Counted from the first letter of the stretch, positions 14,915-28,500 are shown. The stretch is DNA of 54,759 nucleotides from Funneliformis mosseae (GCA_910592005.1 CAJVPP010000058.1:1-54759); one strand, 5' to 3'. Numbers and translations are program-made. The notes: generated by a model from the sequence alone, not told the origin.

Positions 14915-15345
14915 AAAAGTTAAATATTAAAGAAGTAATAGATTATATTATTGAAGTTTGAAATAATGTTATTTTAATAACTATTCAAAATTGTTGGATG
15001 AAAGTAGGTATACTTTCATCTGATAATGAATTTGTTGATGATGATATAAGAGAGTAAGATAATGAGAAAATTGTTAATCTTCTTGATGCTTTATCAGATG
15101 TAAAAGGAATATAAGAATATTTTCAAATAATTGATTAAAACATGCTAATTGAAAAATTTTTTATTGATGAATAAATAGTTAATATGATATTAACTGAAAA
15201 AAAAGAAGAAAGTGATATTAAAAAAAAAAAAAAGAAGTTCTTTCTATTTAGTTAATAAAGTTATTAATAGGCTAAAAATATTTATAAATTATTTTGAATA
15301 GCAAGATAATTTTATGTATAATATTGAAGATTTAAAAATATTTTG
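14915..15345 (+). pseudogene. pogo/Tigger-like transposase relic (C-terminal part)
   Basis: The plus strand at about 14,919-15,110 reads KLNIKEVIDYIIEV, stop, NNVILITIQNCWMKVGIL, then an acidic tail. This is the characteristic end of the DDE_1 (CENP-B/jerky/pogo) transposase domain, where helix A-W-x-x-V is followed by T-I-x-N-C-W-x-x-x-G-I-L. The conserved Trp of the helix is TGA here and a second in-frame stop lies at 15,055. The acidic tail (IVNLLDALSD) also fits this family. The N-terminal HTH and catalytic Asp blocks upstream are not recognisable. A matching pogo-type terminal repeat lies 1.2 kb downstream on the expected side (16,450-16,525). Confidence 0.6.
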
Positions 15346-15749
15346 AAAATATTTATGAATAACTAAAGTAGAAGATTTTAATTCTAAAAATAAAGTACTA
15401 TTAATATATATTATGAAAATAAGTTTATAATAATGATTTTAATAATTAATAGTTATGATAGTTAGTAAGGAGATTATAGTTGATAATTTAATTTTATTGA
15501 AATCAAGGGATTTGTATTGAAACTTATATGAGTTTTTACTTTCACGTTTGTATAAGGTAAAAAAATAAAAATTAAAGTTGAAATCATAACAATGATAATA
15601 AATTAAATAAATTTTTATTTGATTAATAATATTTAATTAATATAATAAATTATATGAAATTTAGCGTTAAAGATCAATAAACTTTATTAAATAAAAAATT
15701 AATTTTTCATATAAAACTAATAGTCCTACCCAATCTGATCAGTCTGGTC

Positions 15750-16350
15750 TAAGCTAATGCTAGTCTTGTATCTAAAAAAAAGAAAAATATGAGAATTTAG
15801 AAAATTTTAAACAAACGAAAGAATAAAACAAAATAAGAAAATGAAACTTACTATATTTGTCTAAAATCTAGATCTGAAAAGTTAAAAGAAACATCTAAAA
15901 AAGAAAGTAAATAAAAGATTAAAATGAAATAAGAAAATGAAAATACCACCTTAGATACAGCTGAAAAGCCCAAAGATCTAAAAAAATTGTTGTTAATCAA
16001 TCATCAAGTAAAATGATGAAAAGAAGTATAGAATAAAATAAACTTATCACCTTATATTTAGGATCTAACCAAAATGCCTAAAGATCTAAAAAAACAAAAA
16101 AAAATAGTTGTTAATCAACCACTAAGTGAAAGAACAAGCGAAAGAATAAACAAAGCAAAGAAGAAAGAAATGAACTCACTACCTTACATCTTGGATCCAG
16201 CTGAAGAGTCCAAAAATCTAAAAAAAAGAAGAAATTGGTTAATTTAATAATCAAACAAAAGAAGGAAGAACAAAGCAAAGAAGAAAAAAAACAAAACTTA
16301 CTGCTTTAGATTCAGCTAAAGTGTCAAAAAGTCTAAAAAAGAAGAATTGG
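15750..16350 (+). repeat. Degenerate ~100-130-bp tandem array
   Basis: At least five diverged units share a core of the form TACCTTAxATxTxGATCCAGCTGAA followed by AGTCCAAAGATCTAAAAAA. Cores start near 15,847, 15,944, 16,047, 16,179 and 16,298, with a probable sixth partial core near 15,750. Spacing varies from 97 to 132 bases because of A-rich spacers. The array sits between the pogo-like transposase relic and its 3' terminal repeat, so it may be internal to that element. Not coding. Confidence 0.6.
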
Positions 16351-16449
16351 TTAATTAACAACCATGTGTTAAAAATAATGAATAAAATAATACAATAAAT
16401 ACAATATTAATAATATTAATAATTTTAATTTTTGAAATTACATAATCAC

Positions 16450-16525
16450 ATATAAGTACACCTCTATACAATCACATCATAAGGCGATCCCAAAGGGTGT
16501 GATTGTTTATAGAAAAGGTCGGCTG
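16450..16525 (-). repeat. pogo/Tigger-like terminal inverted repeat (3' end)
   Basis: Read on the minus strand from 16,525, the sequence starts CAGCCGACCTTTTCTATAAA, preceded by the dinucleotide TA (16,526-16,527). That is the TA-CAG boundary of Tigger/pogo elements. Inside it is a subterminal inverted repeat with arms about 16,461-16,477 and 16,495-16,512 (GTGATTGTxTATAG type). The same architecture appears at 54,688. It marks the 3' end of the element whose transposase relic lies at 14.9-15.3 kb. The 5' end was not found. Confidence 0.55.
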
Positions 16526-16765
16526 TAGTATAAAAAAATTTATATTTAACTTATAAAGTAAAAAATTTTTCTTTTTGATATTTCTTTTCTTTCTATATAA
16601 ATTAAAGTTAATATTAGTTATTATAACTACCTTAATTAAAAATATTTTATGTTTTAAAGATTAAAATGAACCTAAATTATATTTCTACCATTTGTGATTA
16701 AGCTTTCAAAATAAAAAAAATTAATAATTTATTAAAAAATATATTTTTGCTGGCCTAAACTTTGG

Positions 16766-16787
16766 CCATTTGACTATGGTCAAATGG
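16766..16787. repeat. Short perfect hairpin
   Basis: A 9-bp stem, CCATTTGAC and GTCAAATGG, with a 4-base loop, about 390 bases upstream of the cullin start codon. Surrounding bases also contain repeated GGCC and GGTCAAA pieces. It could be a cruciform, a transcription-factor site or the tip of a small element; nothing distinguishes these. Confidence 0.35.
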
Positions 16788-17169
16788 TCAAAAGGCAATA
16801 CTTCTATAACAATATATACGATCTCAACTAAAAAAAATATTGCAAAAAGTCAATCAATTATTGAGTCACTTCGTTCCGGACTAATAACATCATATTTCAT
16901 ATATTTTTCTACTTTTAAATTTTTATGATAAAATTTTAATTGCAAACTGGTTAGAATTTATTCCGTGATGCAATTCAAATTTGATCCATGCATTATTACA
17001 ACCAACCAAGTATTTTAACTAATTAAAAAATTGGTTCAAAAAGTGATCTTGATCGCCGTAAATTAAATGCATAATAGATATTCCAAATAAACTATTAACT
17101 ATCTTATTTATTGGGTGTTTTGAATTGATTTACTTCACAGCCACTCTTTAGTCATTATTAACCAAAAAT

Positions 17170-20100
17170 ATGTCTCTTCGTTCAAAACGAGTTGTTTTTG
17201 AGAAGGCTTTTGCCGAATTTAGACAGGATCTGGAAATTATGTTTAATTTCACTGGATTAGATCAAGTTTCGGGAATGAAAATGTATCAGTATCCTTTTAA
17301 ATATACAACATATTTACTCGTTTTTTTATTACAAAAAAAAAAAATTATTCCTTGACAGGACGAACTTTATTAGATTGGTGTATGACATGTGTACTGCTGC
17401 GCCAAGGCCACACACCGAAAAATTGTTTAATGCTATAGCTGGATTTTTGAATGATTATACAATACAAATAAGAGAGGTACGCTAGAGATTAATAGACAAA
17501 GTAATTAACGTGATATTTAATTAATGGTTTACTCTACACGTGATCTTTAATTTAGTCGATTTTAAATCACGATGATGTAGTTAGTGCTTATGCTAGAGAA
17601 TGGAACCATTACAGTCTCGCAGCAAGATTTTCTAGTATGATTTGCGATTATCTTAATAAACTTTTGGTAAATAACAAATCACGAGCTATAGCCGATAGAA
17701 AAATGACAGTACAAGGTGGTAATTATAGAAGACAGACCGTTCAAGCCGTAAGTACGATTTCTGATAGCAGTCTTCGATTAAAGATTTGATCTAATGATTT
17801 TATTTTATAATTTTACTAGTTGGCATACCTTATATGGAAAAAACAGATTGTTTATACCATCAAGGAAAAACATTCTGATCGATTCATGTATCAGATATTT
17901 GAAATGATTCGAAGAGATAGGGATGGAGAAGATACTGTACCAGATGTTGTGTCAGATGCAATTATATCACTTGGTATTGTCACTTCTAAATATATATTTT
18001 ATTTTAAAATTATAAGTTTATATTAAAAAAAATTTTTTCTTGACGAATACTAGTTGAGCTTAATAATTTGACTGAGAATCCTTTAAGTCTATACATTGAA
18101 GAATTCGAGAAGCCATATTTGAAAAATACGCGACGATATTATGAAAGGGAATCTGCCGCTGTAATCGCTAATGCCAGCATTTCTGAATATATGAAAAAGG
18201 AACGAACGATTTCTTTTATTTCTTTCATAACCGAGTGATCAAAACAAATTAGTTATATAGCTTATGCTTTTTGATATCATTAAACAGGCTTCTCAAAGAT
18301 TAGAAGAGGAAAAGGCACGAAACTCGAAATATTGTCACCAATCATCACATGTTACTGTACGTTAAAAATAAAGGTTGTATATCATTTTTCTGTATCATTT
18401 ATATCTTAGACCTTACTTTGTGAACAATGAAACAAAATAGATAATCAAAGAATGCGAAACGCAATATATAGCTGCACATCAATCAATAATTCAGGGTGAA
18501 TTTGAGGCCATGATATCAAATGAGAGATATGAAGGTAATATTATAAGTAATACCATTTTTTAAACAAAGATGGAAATTTTTTTTCGATCTCAAGAACTTA
18601 CTTTATTTTACGTAGATTGTACGATGGCCTATACACTTTTGTCTTGTATTCCTGACGGTGTAAATCCTTTATTAGAAATATTTGAAAGATATATTACAAA
18701 TATCGGTAAAGGATTGATAGTTAGGATGGGAAATTCTATTGCTAAGGTAGTCATCCTATCTTTTAATTATTTTAAAATTCATTTTTGTAATTCATATAAT
18801 TGTTTTGTATCATTTCAACAGGACCCTAGAGAATATGTAGAATCTCTTTTGGATCATCATTCAAAATATTTGACAGTTTGTCAAAAAGTTTTTGTCAATG
18901 GTGCAGCTTTTGTTGCTGCAGTTGATAAGGCTCTTAGGGCAATTGTTAATAATACAACTATAAATCCCCTTGCTCATTCTCCCGAGGTTATGGCCCGTTA
19001 TTGTGATGTATTATTGAAAAAGACTCACAAAGGAGGATGGAGCGAACACGAAGTTGAAGATAAATTAAATCGAATGGTATTTTTTTTTTTTTTTTTTTTT
19101 TAGTTTATTTAATGATAAATAATGATTTTAAGTTTATTATTTTATCTTTAATTTGAAAACAATAGATTATTCTCTTCAAGTATATTGAAGATAAAGACGT
19201 TTATCAAAAGTTCTATTCTAGAATGCTTGCGAAACGTCTTATATATGGAAATTCTGCGTCGGAAGAAGCGGAGTTGAATATGATTTCCCGATTAAAAGTT
19301 TGTTACAAATTAGTATTCGTGACCAAATTAATTTTATGAGCGTGTTTTTAATTTATATATTTTATTTTTTTTTCCAGAATGCATGCGGTGTTGAATATAC
19401 TAGTAAATTACAAAGGATGTTTACTGATATCACGATTAGCGCAGATGTCAATAAAGATTTTTCCGATTTTCTAAAAAAAAATCCGATGAATATTGGAGGT
19501 ATGATTTATGATTTTAATCCACATATCATTTACTTATTGTTGCTTTTAAAAAAACATCCAGTTAATGTATACTATTTACAATTGTTTCTTTAGTTGACTT
19601 TTCTATCTTGGTATTAACTGCCGGTGCTTGGCCATTAACACAAATTTCAGCTACTGAATTTCAATTGCCAACAGAGGTAGTATTTTGATTTATATATTCA
19701 TTTGTTGTAATTGAATTTTAATGGTTAAGTAATTTTATATATATATATTTTTTTTTAGTTGGAAAAGAGTGTGACTCATTTTTCAACCTTTTATAGTAGT
19801 CAGCATAGTGGTAGAAGATTGACATGGTTATGGCATTTGTCTAAAGGTAATTAATTTATTATCTTTCATATTTATTCATTATGCTAATCAATTATTTTAT
19901 TAATTCAGCTGACGTGAAATTAACGTACCTTGACAAGCGTTATGAATTTTCTGTGTCACTTTATCAGCTTGGCGTTTTACTTTTGTATAATGGTGCTGAT
20001 ATGTTTACGTTTAAAGAAATAATAGAACATACAGGGCTTAATGATCAAGAATTGAGAAGGGTTATGAAGGTAAAAATTTTTCTTTTAAAAAAAAAAAGAA

Positions 20101-20671
20101 AAGTAAATATCAAGTTTTAATTTTATAATTATATTTTATAGCCAATGATAGATTTGGCGGTATTCATAGTTTCCAAACCTGGTGGTACTCTTAACGATGA
20201 AACTGAAATAAGATTAAACTTGGAATTTTCAAAGTATTTAAAATTTTTATTTTATCTTATATCGTTAAAGATTTTGTAACTAAATATTTTTGTTTGTATG
20301 ATTAGTAAACGAAATAAAATTAAGGTTAGCTCATCATTACAAGCTGAAACACCACAAGAAACTGACGCAACACGAAAAGCAGTTGATGATGATCGAAAAC
20401 TTTATCTCCAGGTAAAAATTTTGAGAAATATGAATCAATATTAAATAATCTTGTTAATTCTTCTGATTTAATTTTTTAGGCTGCTATAGTGCGCGTTATG
20501 AAATCACGAAAAACTTTAACACATGCACAATTAATAAAAGAAGTTATTGATCAAGCAAAATCACGGTTTATCCCCAACGTACCAATGATTAAAAAATGTA
20601 TTGAACAATTATTAGAGAAACAATATCTTTCAAGAACAGAGAATAAGGATAAATATTTTTATATGGCATAA
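17170..20671 (+). CDS. Cullin-1-type ubiquitin ligase scaffold
   Basis: Exons (all phases agree): 17170-17288, 17359-17476, 17556-17747, 17820-17973, 18054-18199, 18288-18356, 18441-18534, 18616-18746, 18822-19076, 19166-19297, 19378-19498, 19594-19676, 19759-19846, 19909-20069, 20142-20233, 20306-20411, 20480-20671. They encode 750 residues, the usual cullin length. The N-terminal cullin repeats include [19 protein letters not shown]. The cullin-homology part has [29 protein letters not shown] and a winged-helix tail ending in KYFYMA. The neddylation lysine lies in IVRVMKSRK (Lys about 695, 55 residues from the end, as in CUL1). The tail ([17 protein letters not shown]) favours CUL1/Cdc53 over CUL3 or CUL4. 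By family it bridges Skp1/F-box adaptors to Rbx1 in nucleus and cytosol. Oddity: exon 5 is followed by GAACGA, not GT. A poly-T run of about 23 bases lies in intron 9. Confidence 0.93.
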
Positions 20672-20834
20672 ATAATGTATAGAGAAGTATATAACGTTAT
20701 AATGACGGGAAAATTATTATTATTATTATTATTATTATTGTGATTTTAAAATTTATTTTATTAGAATTTTAATTAATGATCCTTTTGATCACTTTATCAA
20801 ATAAAAAACTAACATTAATAAGTAATTATAAATA

Positions 20835-21240
20835 TTATAAATCATATGATCGTTTTAATGAACGATATTTTTTCAAGTAATATAATGCCTTTAATTCTTT
20901 TTTTTTATTCATATAGAAATGATTGACGTTGTTAATTTAACATCTCAAATGATGAAAAAAAAAAACAATTTACAATATAAAAAATACCTTTAATAATATA
21001 TTCTCCTTTATCAATAGCATCTCTAATTTCATCATTATTTTTTAAATCACGATTTTTCATAAAAGCAGCTTTTAATCTTGGACGAAAATAATTTTCATAC
21101 CCTAAAGGATACTCTCTACCCAAGAATAGAAGCTAAAATTTTGATGATTTAAATGTTTTAGGAATAGAGAATATAAATATATATAAAATATTTACCCTTC
21201 TATATAAATCCCTGACATGATATTTTAGTGAATTAGACAT
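20835..21240 (-). CDS. LYR-motif protein, ETFRF1/LYRM5-like
   Basis: Three exons on the minus strand: 21240-21196, 21132-20988 and 20896-20835 (45, 145 and 62 bases; 83 residues). Introns are GT-AG. The start reads [15 protein letters not shown], with the LYR motif at residues 12-14, followed by [20 protein letters not shown], an AFMKN helix, and a last exon with [17 protein letters not shown]. Length and the GREYP and LKKYR blocks match the small complex-1-LYR family, closest to ETFRF1 (LYRM5). In animals that protein binds and deflavinates electron-transfer flavoprotein in mitochondria; other LYR proteins serve Fe-S and respiratory complex assembly. The stop is only 164 bases from the convergent cullin stop. 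Family assignment is strong; the exact orthologue is likely. Confidence 0.85.
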
Positions 21241-22598
21241 AATCGTTAAAAAAAAAAAAAAAAAATGAATGATTTTCAAAAAATAAAAATTGTATTTAAG
21301 CAGATCTACATATCACATGAAATTCGAAAACTTATCTTTGTCCATAAAAATGCGAAACGCGATGTTAGCCCCAATTTATCTTTGATTTTTCGTGTAGCAA
21401 ATCTTTATAAAGTCCAGACCAGATTAACAAAGGGTCGCAAGTCAATTTAACAAAGATATTAATATTACAAGTGCATATTTATAAAATTAAAAATCTTGGT
21501 TCCTTTGTAATGTACAATTGGACATCACATTTTTGATGTTTGTTTTTAATTTTGATTTTCATAACCTATAATATTGAATCACGTGAATTTACGTCAGTGA
21601 TGATTTTCTCAGAAAAAACTAATTGGTGACAAAGATTTTGTTATCTACATCCAACCATAAATGTATAATTTAGTTTAATGCATTTTCTATATTATACAAC
21701 ATCAAATAACATTAAAATTAATAATAAAAAAAATTTCCGCGCAAATTTTCTTCTTGATAAATAAAGTCTGTTGATTATTTTCTTCGCTTGAAATAAATCA
21801 ACCACCTTCTGATGGCATACATACTTTTTTTTTGAAAAGTAACATTCACGTGGAAACTTTGCTAGAATATTCATCCTTACTTTAATTAGTTTCCGCGTGG
21901 GTTTATTTTAAAAAATTTGTGAAACAAAAAATAATCATGAAACAATTGATGATATTAAATGAAAATCTTTTAAAATTTTTTTGTATTCTAATAAATACAC
22001 AATATTTTTCCCTCATATTCATTTCAGGCAGGAACCAAAATATAAAGGATATGACGATAGATTCGCATCCTACATATTACCACCATACAAAGATTATATT
22101 AGCGTAGTTTGTTATTCGTTATACGACTTCTAAAAGAACCACTCAAACAATTTGTCGTTCCACCCCTTAAACCTCATCAACTTCATCCAAAGTCATATCA
22201 ATCGAGCTGCACCACGAACACAAATAAAAAAAATATTATTCAAACTTCTGTTATTCAAATTATTTCGGTAATTGTCTTGCTTGCTCTTTTGCTTTGTTAA
22301 CGAGAAATAAAAAAATTTTGTCTTTCCTTTATTTTACTTTTTCAAACAATAATTTCTATCGAACTTGATTTCCTCCCTTTTTATCGTCTGCAGCAGCAAC
22401 ATACCCTTTATTTTCCTTTTTTAGCATTTCACGAGATATTATTATATATTATTATATACTATTATTATCTGGTAAAAACTTACTATCCATTTCTTTCTTT
22501 TTACTCTTTCTACTCATCGCTAATTATTAAGTTACCTTTTGCTTTTGTTGACTTTTTTTAAAGTTATCATAAAAGCTTGATCTAATATATATATATAT
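21241..22598. other. Intergenic region / probable divergent promoters
   Basis: Lies between the start of the LYR gene (-) and the start of the large gene (+). Short open frames at 21265-21450, 21919-22107 and 22109-22300 show no domain. The stretch 22,030-22,250 is less AT-rich than its surroundings and follows a TTTCATTTCAG acceptor-like sequence at 22,018-22,028, so it could be an untranslated leader exon of the downstream gene. This is unproven. Confidence 0.4.
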
Positions 22599-25500
22599 AT
22601 GGACTAGTAAGTTAATAAATAGCTGTTTACATTTATACATCGCATGACAAAGACAGGAATAACTTATCAAACTATGAATCATTTATAGTTTCTGTCTAAT
22701 ACAAGTACGGCTCGAGGGCCGCGAAATACCTGTTGATATTGATTATTCACAAGGAACTTCTGTTCAAGCTGTGCTTGAAAGAGTAAGTAGATAATATTCA
22801 TAAACGAATAATCGATTATAGTTCACTTTTCACTAATCTTAACATTCAACTCAGGCATGTAGAACTTTGGGTATATATGATTCATGGAATTATGCTTTAT
22901 ATAGCGAATTATTTAAAACCTGGTTATGCGAATCACACTTATTGTCATCATACCCGGCTGAAGTAAGAAAAAAAAAATTTAGTATATCTATAATTTTTTT
23001 TTTTAAAAAAAAAATCTCAGATCTCATTATCTCATTTATTTAGGATACTTTGATAGTTCGAAAAAAGACACCGGAATACCTTGAACTTGTATATAATGAA
23101 GAAAATCCAAAAAAGGTTTTTTTTTTTTTATTTTTTTGAAAAAAAATATTACCACGTGATGTGATCTAACATTACATTGAACTATCACATTCAGCGTTCG
23201 GTATCATCAAATGGTTTATCACCAAATACCTCTGTACAAACAATAAAACGACGGGGAGTTTTTAGTAGTACAAAGACGTGTTTGAAAACGCGTTTTCAGC
23301 CAGAAACAATTTATTTATCTGCTATCTTATTTACGAGTGATAACAAAGTATTGATAACATCAAGTGCAAAAATGTTTCCTACTGTCGAAATTATAAAGGA
23401 TGGTATAATATTTGGTAATGTTGAAGATGATAGTGAAGAATTCGCACATGTTATAAGAACTTCTCTGGATTGGGCTACTTCAACTGAATTTGATAATAAA
23501 GAAGATAATTCTAGTGATACTGATTCGTTACACTCTACTCAATCAAATTCAAATAATGGTGCTACAGGAGATTCTGATAATAATCATTCTCAATTTTATG
23601 GTGATCAAGACACTCAATGGTCACGTGCTTTTGGTCAAGCCGCTTTAAGATTAAAGAATGAATTATCATTGGAATCATTAGGAATTTTATACGAACATGT
23701 TGTATCTATGAATACTTCAAAATCAAAGTTTATCGTAACTCTTCAACATGTACCGAATTGTATTAGAGAAGAAATTGCTCCTGATTTGATAAAATCTGGT
23801 ACATTAAAATGGAAAAATTTTGAAGAATCTAATTCTATTTATCAAAAAGATCCACATCCTATTTGGTCTAATTATATAGATAAATGGTGTTCACGTCAAA
23901 CAAAATTATCCCCTGGACTTTATTTAGGTGTTTTATATACCGAAAGTACTTTACAAGGTATTAAAATATTAGTACCAAAAGATCGTAAACAATTTATTCC
24001 TTTAGGTAAAGTTCGTGACGAAGCTACAATTACTCCTGAAGAGGCAAGCTGGGTTAAATCTTTAACTTGTTTAAGTCAGGATTGTTTTGTGGATTCAGTA
24101 ATGTCTACTAAATCTGATAAGGACCATAACAAGTCAACTTTAGGACAATTTCAAACTTCTTTTTTAGATTGTTATTATAAGTTACAACATGATACCAGCC
24201 TTAATTGGGAATCTAGTGATATTTATAGTGATCAAACTGTTGATATTTATTTAGATTTACAAACTAATCAAATGTACACGATGATGGGTGAATTGGATGA
24301 TAATATTATTGAACAATGTGGTAATTTTTCTTCATCTCCAACCGAATTATTTTTGGATCCGAATGTTAATAATAATAATAATAATAATAAACATAATAAT
24401 AATAATAACAATAAATTTAAAAACATTTATAAAAGTAGTAGTAGTTATAATATTAGTAATGATAATAAAAATAAATTACAGGAAATACAAGGAGAGGAAG
24501 AGGAGGAAAAAGACAAACTAAAGGAATCGCAAAAATCTCAAAAAGATGAAAATTCTGAGGAAAAAAAGCAAATATATGAACCTCAAGGTTCTACGCAAGA
24601 TGAACAAGGAGATTTTACTTTTAATGTAAATTTTGATTCACCCGATAAAGAAAATTTTTTAATTGCAGCGAGTGCGCCAGAATCTGAAGATGAAGATGAT
24701 GAAGGTGGTTCAATGGTGAAAACTTGTACTTCGACGGGTGCTGCAACTTCTATCGCTGAAGAAGTTGCTTCACATATGACTTCATCGATCACCTCCTTTA
24801 ACACCGGAAATACGATTCGACCTTTCATTCGTATTATTATGATAGTTAAACCTATGCGTCAACCACATCACATTCGTGGTCCTTATTATTCTCGCTTATG
24901 CATGTTATATCCTTTTCCTTTATATGACGCTCTTCAGCACGCTACATTTAATACTTCATTATACGCTTGTTCTCGCCGTGCAATGCAAATTTTACAAGCC
25001 TCTCGAACCTATTTCACTCAAGAGTTAGTTAGGCATTTACAAAAAGTTGATAATTTCTCTGAAGTAAACGAACAAAACCTTGAAGATTTCTTTTTTGACC
25101 CAGATGAATTCAACAAATTTCCTGATGATGCACGTAGGGTTCAACAAGCTCTTGATGTTATTCGTGATGAAATTGTTACTTTAAGACAGCAATGGAATGC
25201 TGCTTCTTGGACAATGACAGCAATCGAATGGGATCGTCAAAGAACAATGCAAGCGTATAGTTTTGGCGGAAGACCAATGACTCTTAATGTTTCCAAATCA
25301 GCAGGTCAAAGTCGTGCCGCTTCAGTTTATAATTTAAGTCTTTCCAACAATAATGATGACGATGGTCCCAACAGGAAAAGATTATCCACAACTTCAAGGG
25401 TTTCTACTTCCGATACAGTTTCACATATAGAAATTCTTCGAGATGTTATGTTTCATGCTCCTGATCGTGCTTGGAATTATATCAATTTATTGGGAATACC

Positions 25501-28500
25501 AACTCCTTCATTTTCCTCAATTAATAATTGTGAAGTGATTAATAATAACATGAATAACAACAATATTAAGGATAAGAAAAAGAAACAAAATGATAAACAA
25601 CCTATCAAAATATCTTCGATACCTTCTCAATCATCTAAACCTCTTCCACCGGTATTAGCCGCATATTTAGCTTCATTACCTGTTATTGCAACTCCAACAT
25701 TAAGACGATCACCTTCGATATCTTCTACGATTTCAACAATTTCATCTAATGCTTCTTCAGGAGCTATAAATCCTCTTCCTGCAAGAAAGAAATCGGCTGG
25801 ACATCGTCTCATGAGAACTTTTGGTTTCGGTGGAAATCGTAACAATAATATACAACAACAACAACAACAAAATAATGTCATTAATGATGATTCTTTTGAT
25901 GATCTTAATTATAGTCAAATTAAAAATGTTGTAGAAAATAGCAAAAAAATTTTAGCCAAAAGGGCAAATTCAAAGAAATTAAAAGATGTTCAAATTGATG
26001 ATCAAAGTAGTATAATTAATTTTGAAAGTGATGATACAATTACCATCATTGTTCCTCCTCGATCACTAACTCCAATAGCTTCATCGTTTACTATTGAACC
26101 TACTGAGCTTGAAGTTGAAACAATGGAAATTCATCTTAATGATAAATCGGAAGAACATGAATCATCAACTAATTCCCAACAAGAGGATGTCGAATTTTCA
26201 TCTGGAATCGTTATTAAAAATTTCGAGGCAGAGGATTTAGACGAGAATGTTGTTGATACCAATGAACATGATGATAGTAGTAAATTTATCACGGAAAATG
26301 AGGACGAGGAATTACCATATGAGAATAATAAAAATATTATAAAATCCAAATCAATACCAAATCATCATCATGAAACGGTTGAAATTATTGAATTTGAATT
26401 TAAATCAAAAGACGAGAACGTTGTTGATACCGATGAACATGATAGTAGTAAAGTTATCACGGAAAATGAGGATGCGGCGTTACCAAATGAGAATAAAACT
26501 ATTATAGAATCCAAATCAATACCAAATCATCATAATGAAACGGTTGAAATTATTGAATTTGAATTTAAATCAAAAGACGAGAATGTTGTTGATATCAATG
26601 AACATGATGATAGTAGTAAAGTTATCACGGAAAATGAGGATGTGGCGTTACCTTATGAGAATAAAACTATTATAGAATCCAATTCAAAACCAAATCATGA
26701 TGATGAAACGGTTGAAATTATTGAATTTGGATCTAAATCAACATCACAAATGGAATCCTTTACAATGCCTTATAATGACGAAAACGACGTTTTTGATGCT
26801 GATGTGATTAACCGTAGTAATATTGAAAGTAGCATTACTTTTACAAATAATACATCTTTAGAACTCGCTACTGCTAATGGAGGAGAGGAAGAGTCTCCGG
26901 CAGACGAAAGTTCCGATATAATTCACATAAAGAGTAATAACGAGAGCGACGTTAATGATGCTGACGTGATTAACCGTAGTAATATTGAAAGTGACATTAC
27001 GTTTACAAATAATACAACTTTAGAACTCGCTACTGCTAATGGAAGAGAGGAAGAGTCTCAGGCAGACGAAAGTTCCGATATCATTCACAAAAAGAATATA
27101 ATTCAAACCATTTTGGATAGTATTTCAGAAGTCAGTGAGGAAGTTATTAATGAGAATATCGTAAACGACATGGTTCATGAAAATGAAAGCGAAGATGAGT
27201 TCCTTAAACTAATGGAAATTTTTGATAACATTAATAATGAAGAAAGTACTGTCGTGGAAAAAGGAGATGATACTGATGCTGCTATGAACGCTCGTCTTGA
27301 CGCTATGATTGACGCAACCGATGTTAATACTGAAAATGTAGAACCTTTGTACGCGTCAAACAAGTTGTTGGCAGTAGTCTCTGAAGATTCAATGCAGAAT
27401 TCATCGACTACATCCAACTCTACTTCAACTTGTACTTCTACAACTCACACCACTACAACTTCGGCAACAGACACTCCATTATCATCAAGGGCTTCTTCAT
27501 CTCCATCAACACCCCATCCTCATCCTCCTCCATCAACTCCAACGAATGGCCTTGTTCTTTCTCAGTCATCACTTTCAAATGCTTCATTTCCTTTATCAAG
27601 TCCTACTACTCCGCATTTTCCTCCTCCTTTATTCTTACGATCAATACCTCCGACACCATACTTTTCAGATGAAATTTTACATTCACCTGAAACTTCCATA
27701 CCTGAAACTCCCGATTTCCCCCCTCCAGAATTTTCTAATGAATTTTCGGCACCACCAACACCTCAACTCGTTCCCCAAACATTATCAGAAATTGATTCTG
27801 ATAGTCCTCTGTTAGCTCCCTTGTCCTCTCCATCATCAGAAACACCGTTACACGCGTCAATTCCATCAACGCCACAGTTCTCACCTTCAGCACATCATTC
27901 TAGACCATCAACACCTCAATTAAATGCATTAACTTTATTTGAAGAATTAAAACATGCGACATATCAATTAGTCGCTCAAACTAAATCTCCTCCTAGTTCA
28001 TTATATGAGGAATCAATTCATACATCTCATGTACAACGAACGAAGTCACCACCACCTTTTCAATATTCAAGGCCACCAACTCCACAAGTTTCTCCGCCAA
28101 TTTCTCCATCATCACTTCCTCCTCTTCCTTTATCAACTCCATCAACTCCACGATCCGTTCTATCTCCATTTTCTGCTCAGGCATCTTCAAATACGACATC
28201 AACAGGTGATCTTCCTGAGGCCACAAGTCAACCTTCAACTACAAAGTCGTCATCCCCGTCTATTTTTCCGAGATCACGAACGACGACTCCGCCACCTGTA
28301 AAAATTGCACTTTCTGACCAAGCGGTACCGACCACATTAAAATCACCTTTGACTTCACCAATCCCATCATTGATACCTAGACCTCCAATTGTTCGATCAT
28401 TATCTTTACGACCTATACCTTCTTCCCCTTCATCATCATCTCGTCCGCCGCCTCTTCCACTTCCTCCAACGTGGCCAAAACTTAAAAAAACCAAAAGACC

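Noticed and set aside
15750..16350. CRISPR-like array
   Set aside because: Unit length and spacers vary, the repeat itself is degenerate, and the genome is clearly eukaryotic.
18003..18250. Cullin gene being a pseudogene because of the missing GT donor
   Set aside because: All other exons, phases and conserved residues are intact over 750 codons; one odd donor is not enough to call it broken.
22607..22688. Alternative start of the large gene at ATG 22,634 or 22,672
   Set aside because: Those frames hit stops before reaching the conserved exon 2; only ATG 22,599 with the GTAAGT donor joins in frame. The start remains the weakest part of that model.
24583..28494. Several 70-90-codon open frames on the minus strand (and alternative plus frames) within the large gene
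   Set aside because: They are shadows of the low-complexity Ser/Pro/Asn-rich coding strand; no domain, no independent start context.
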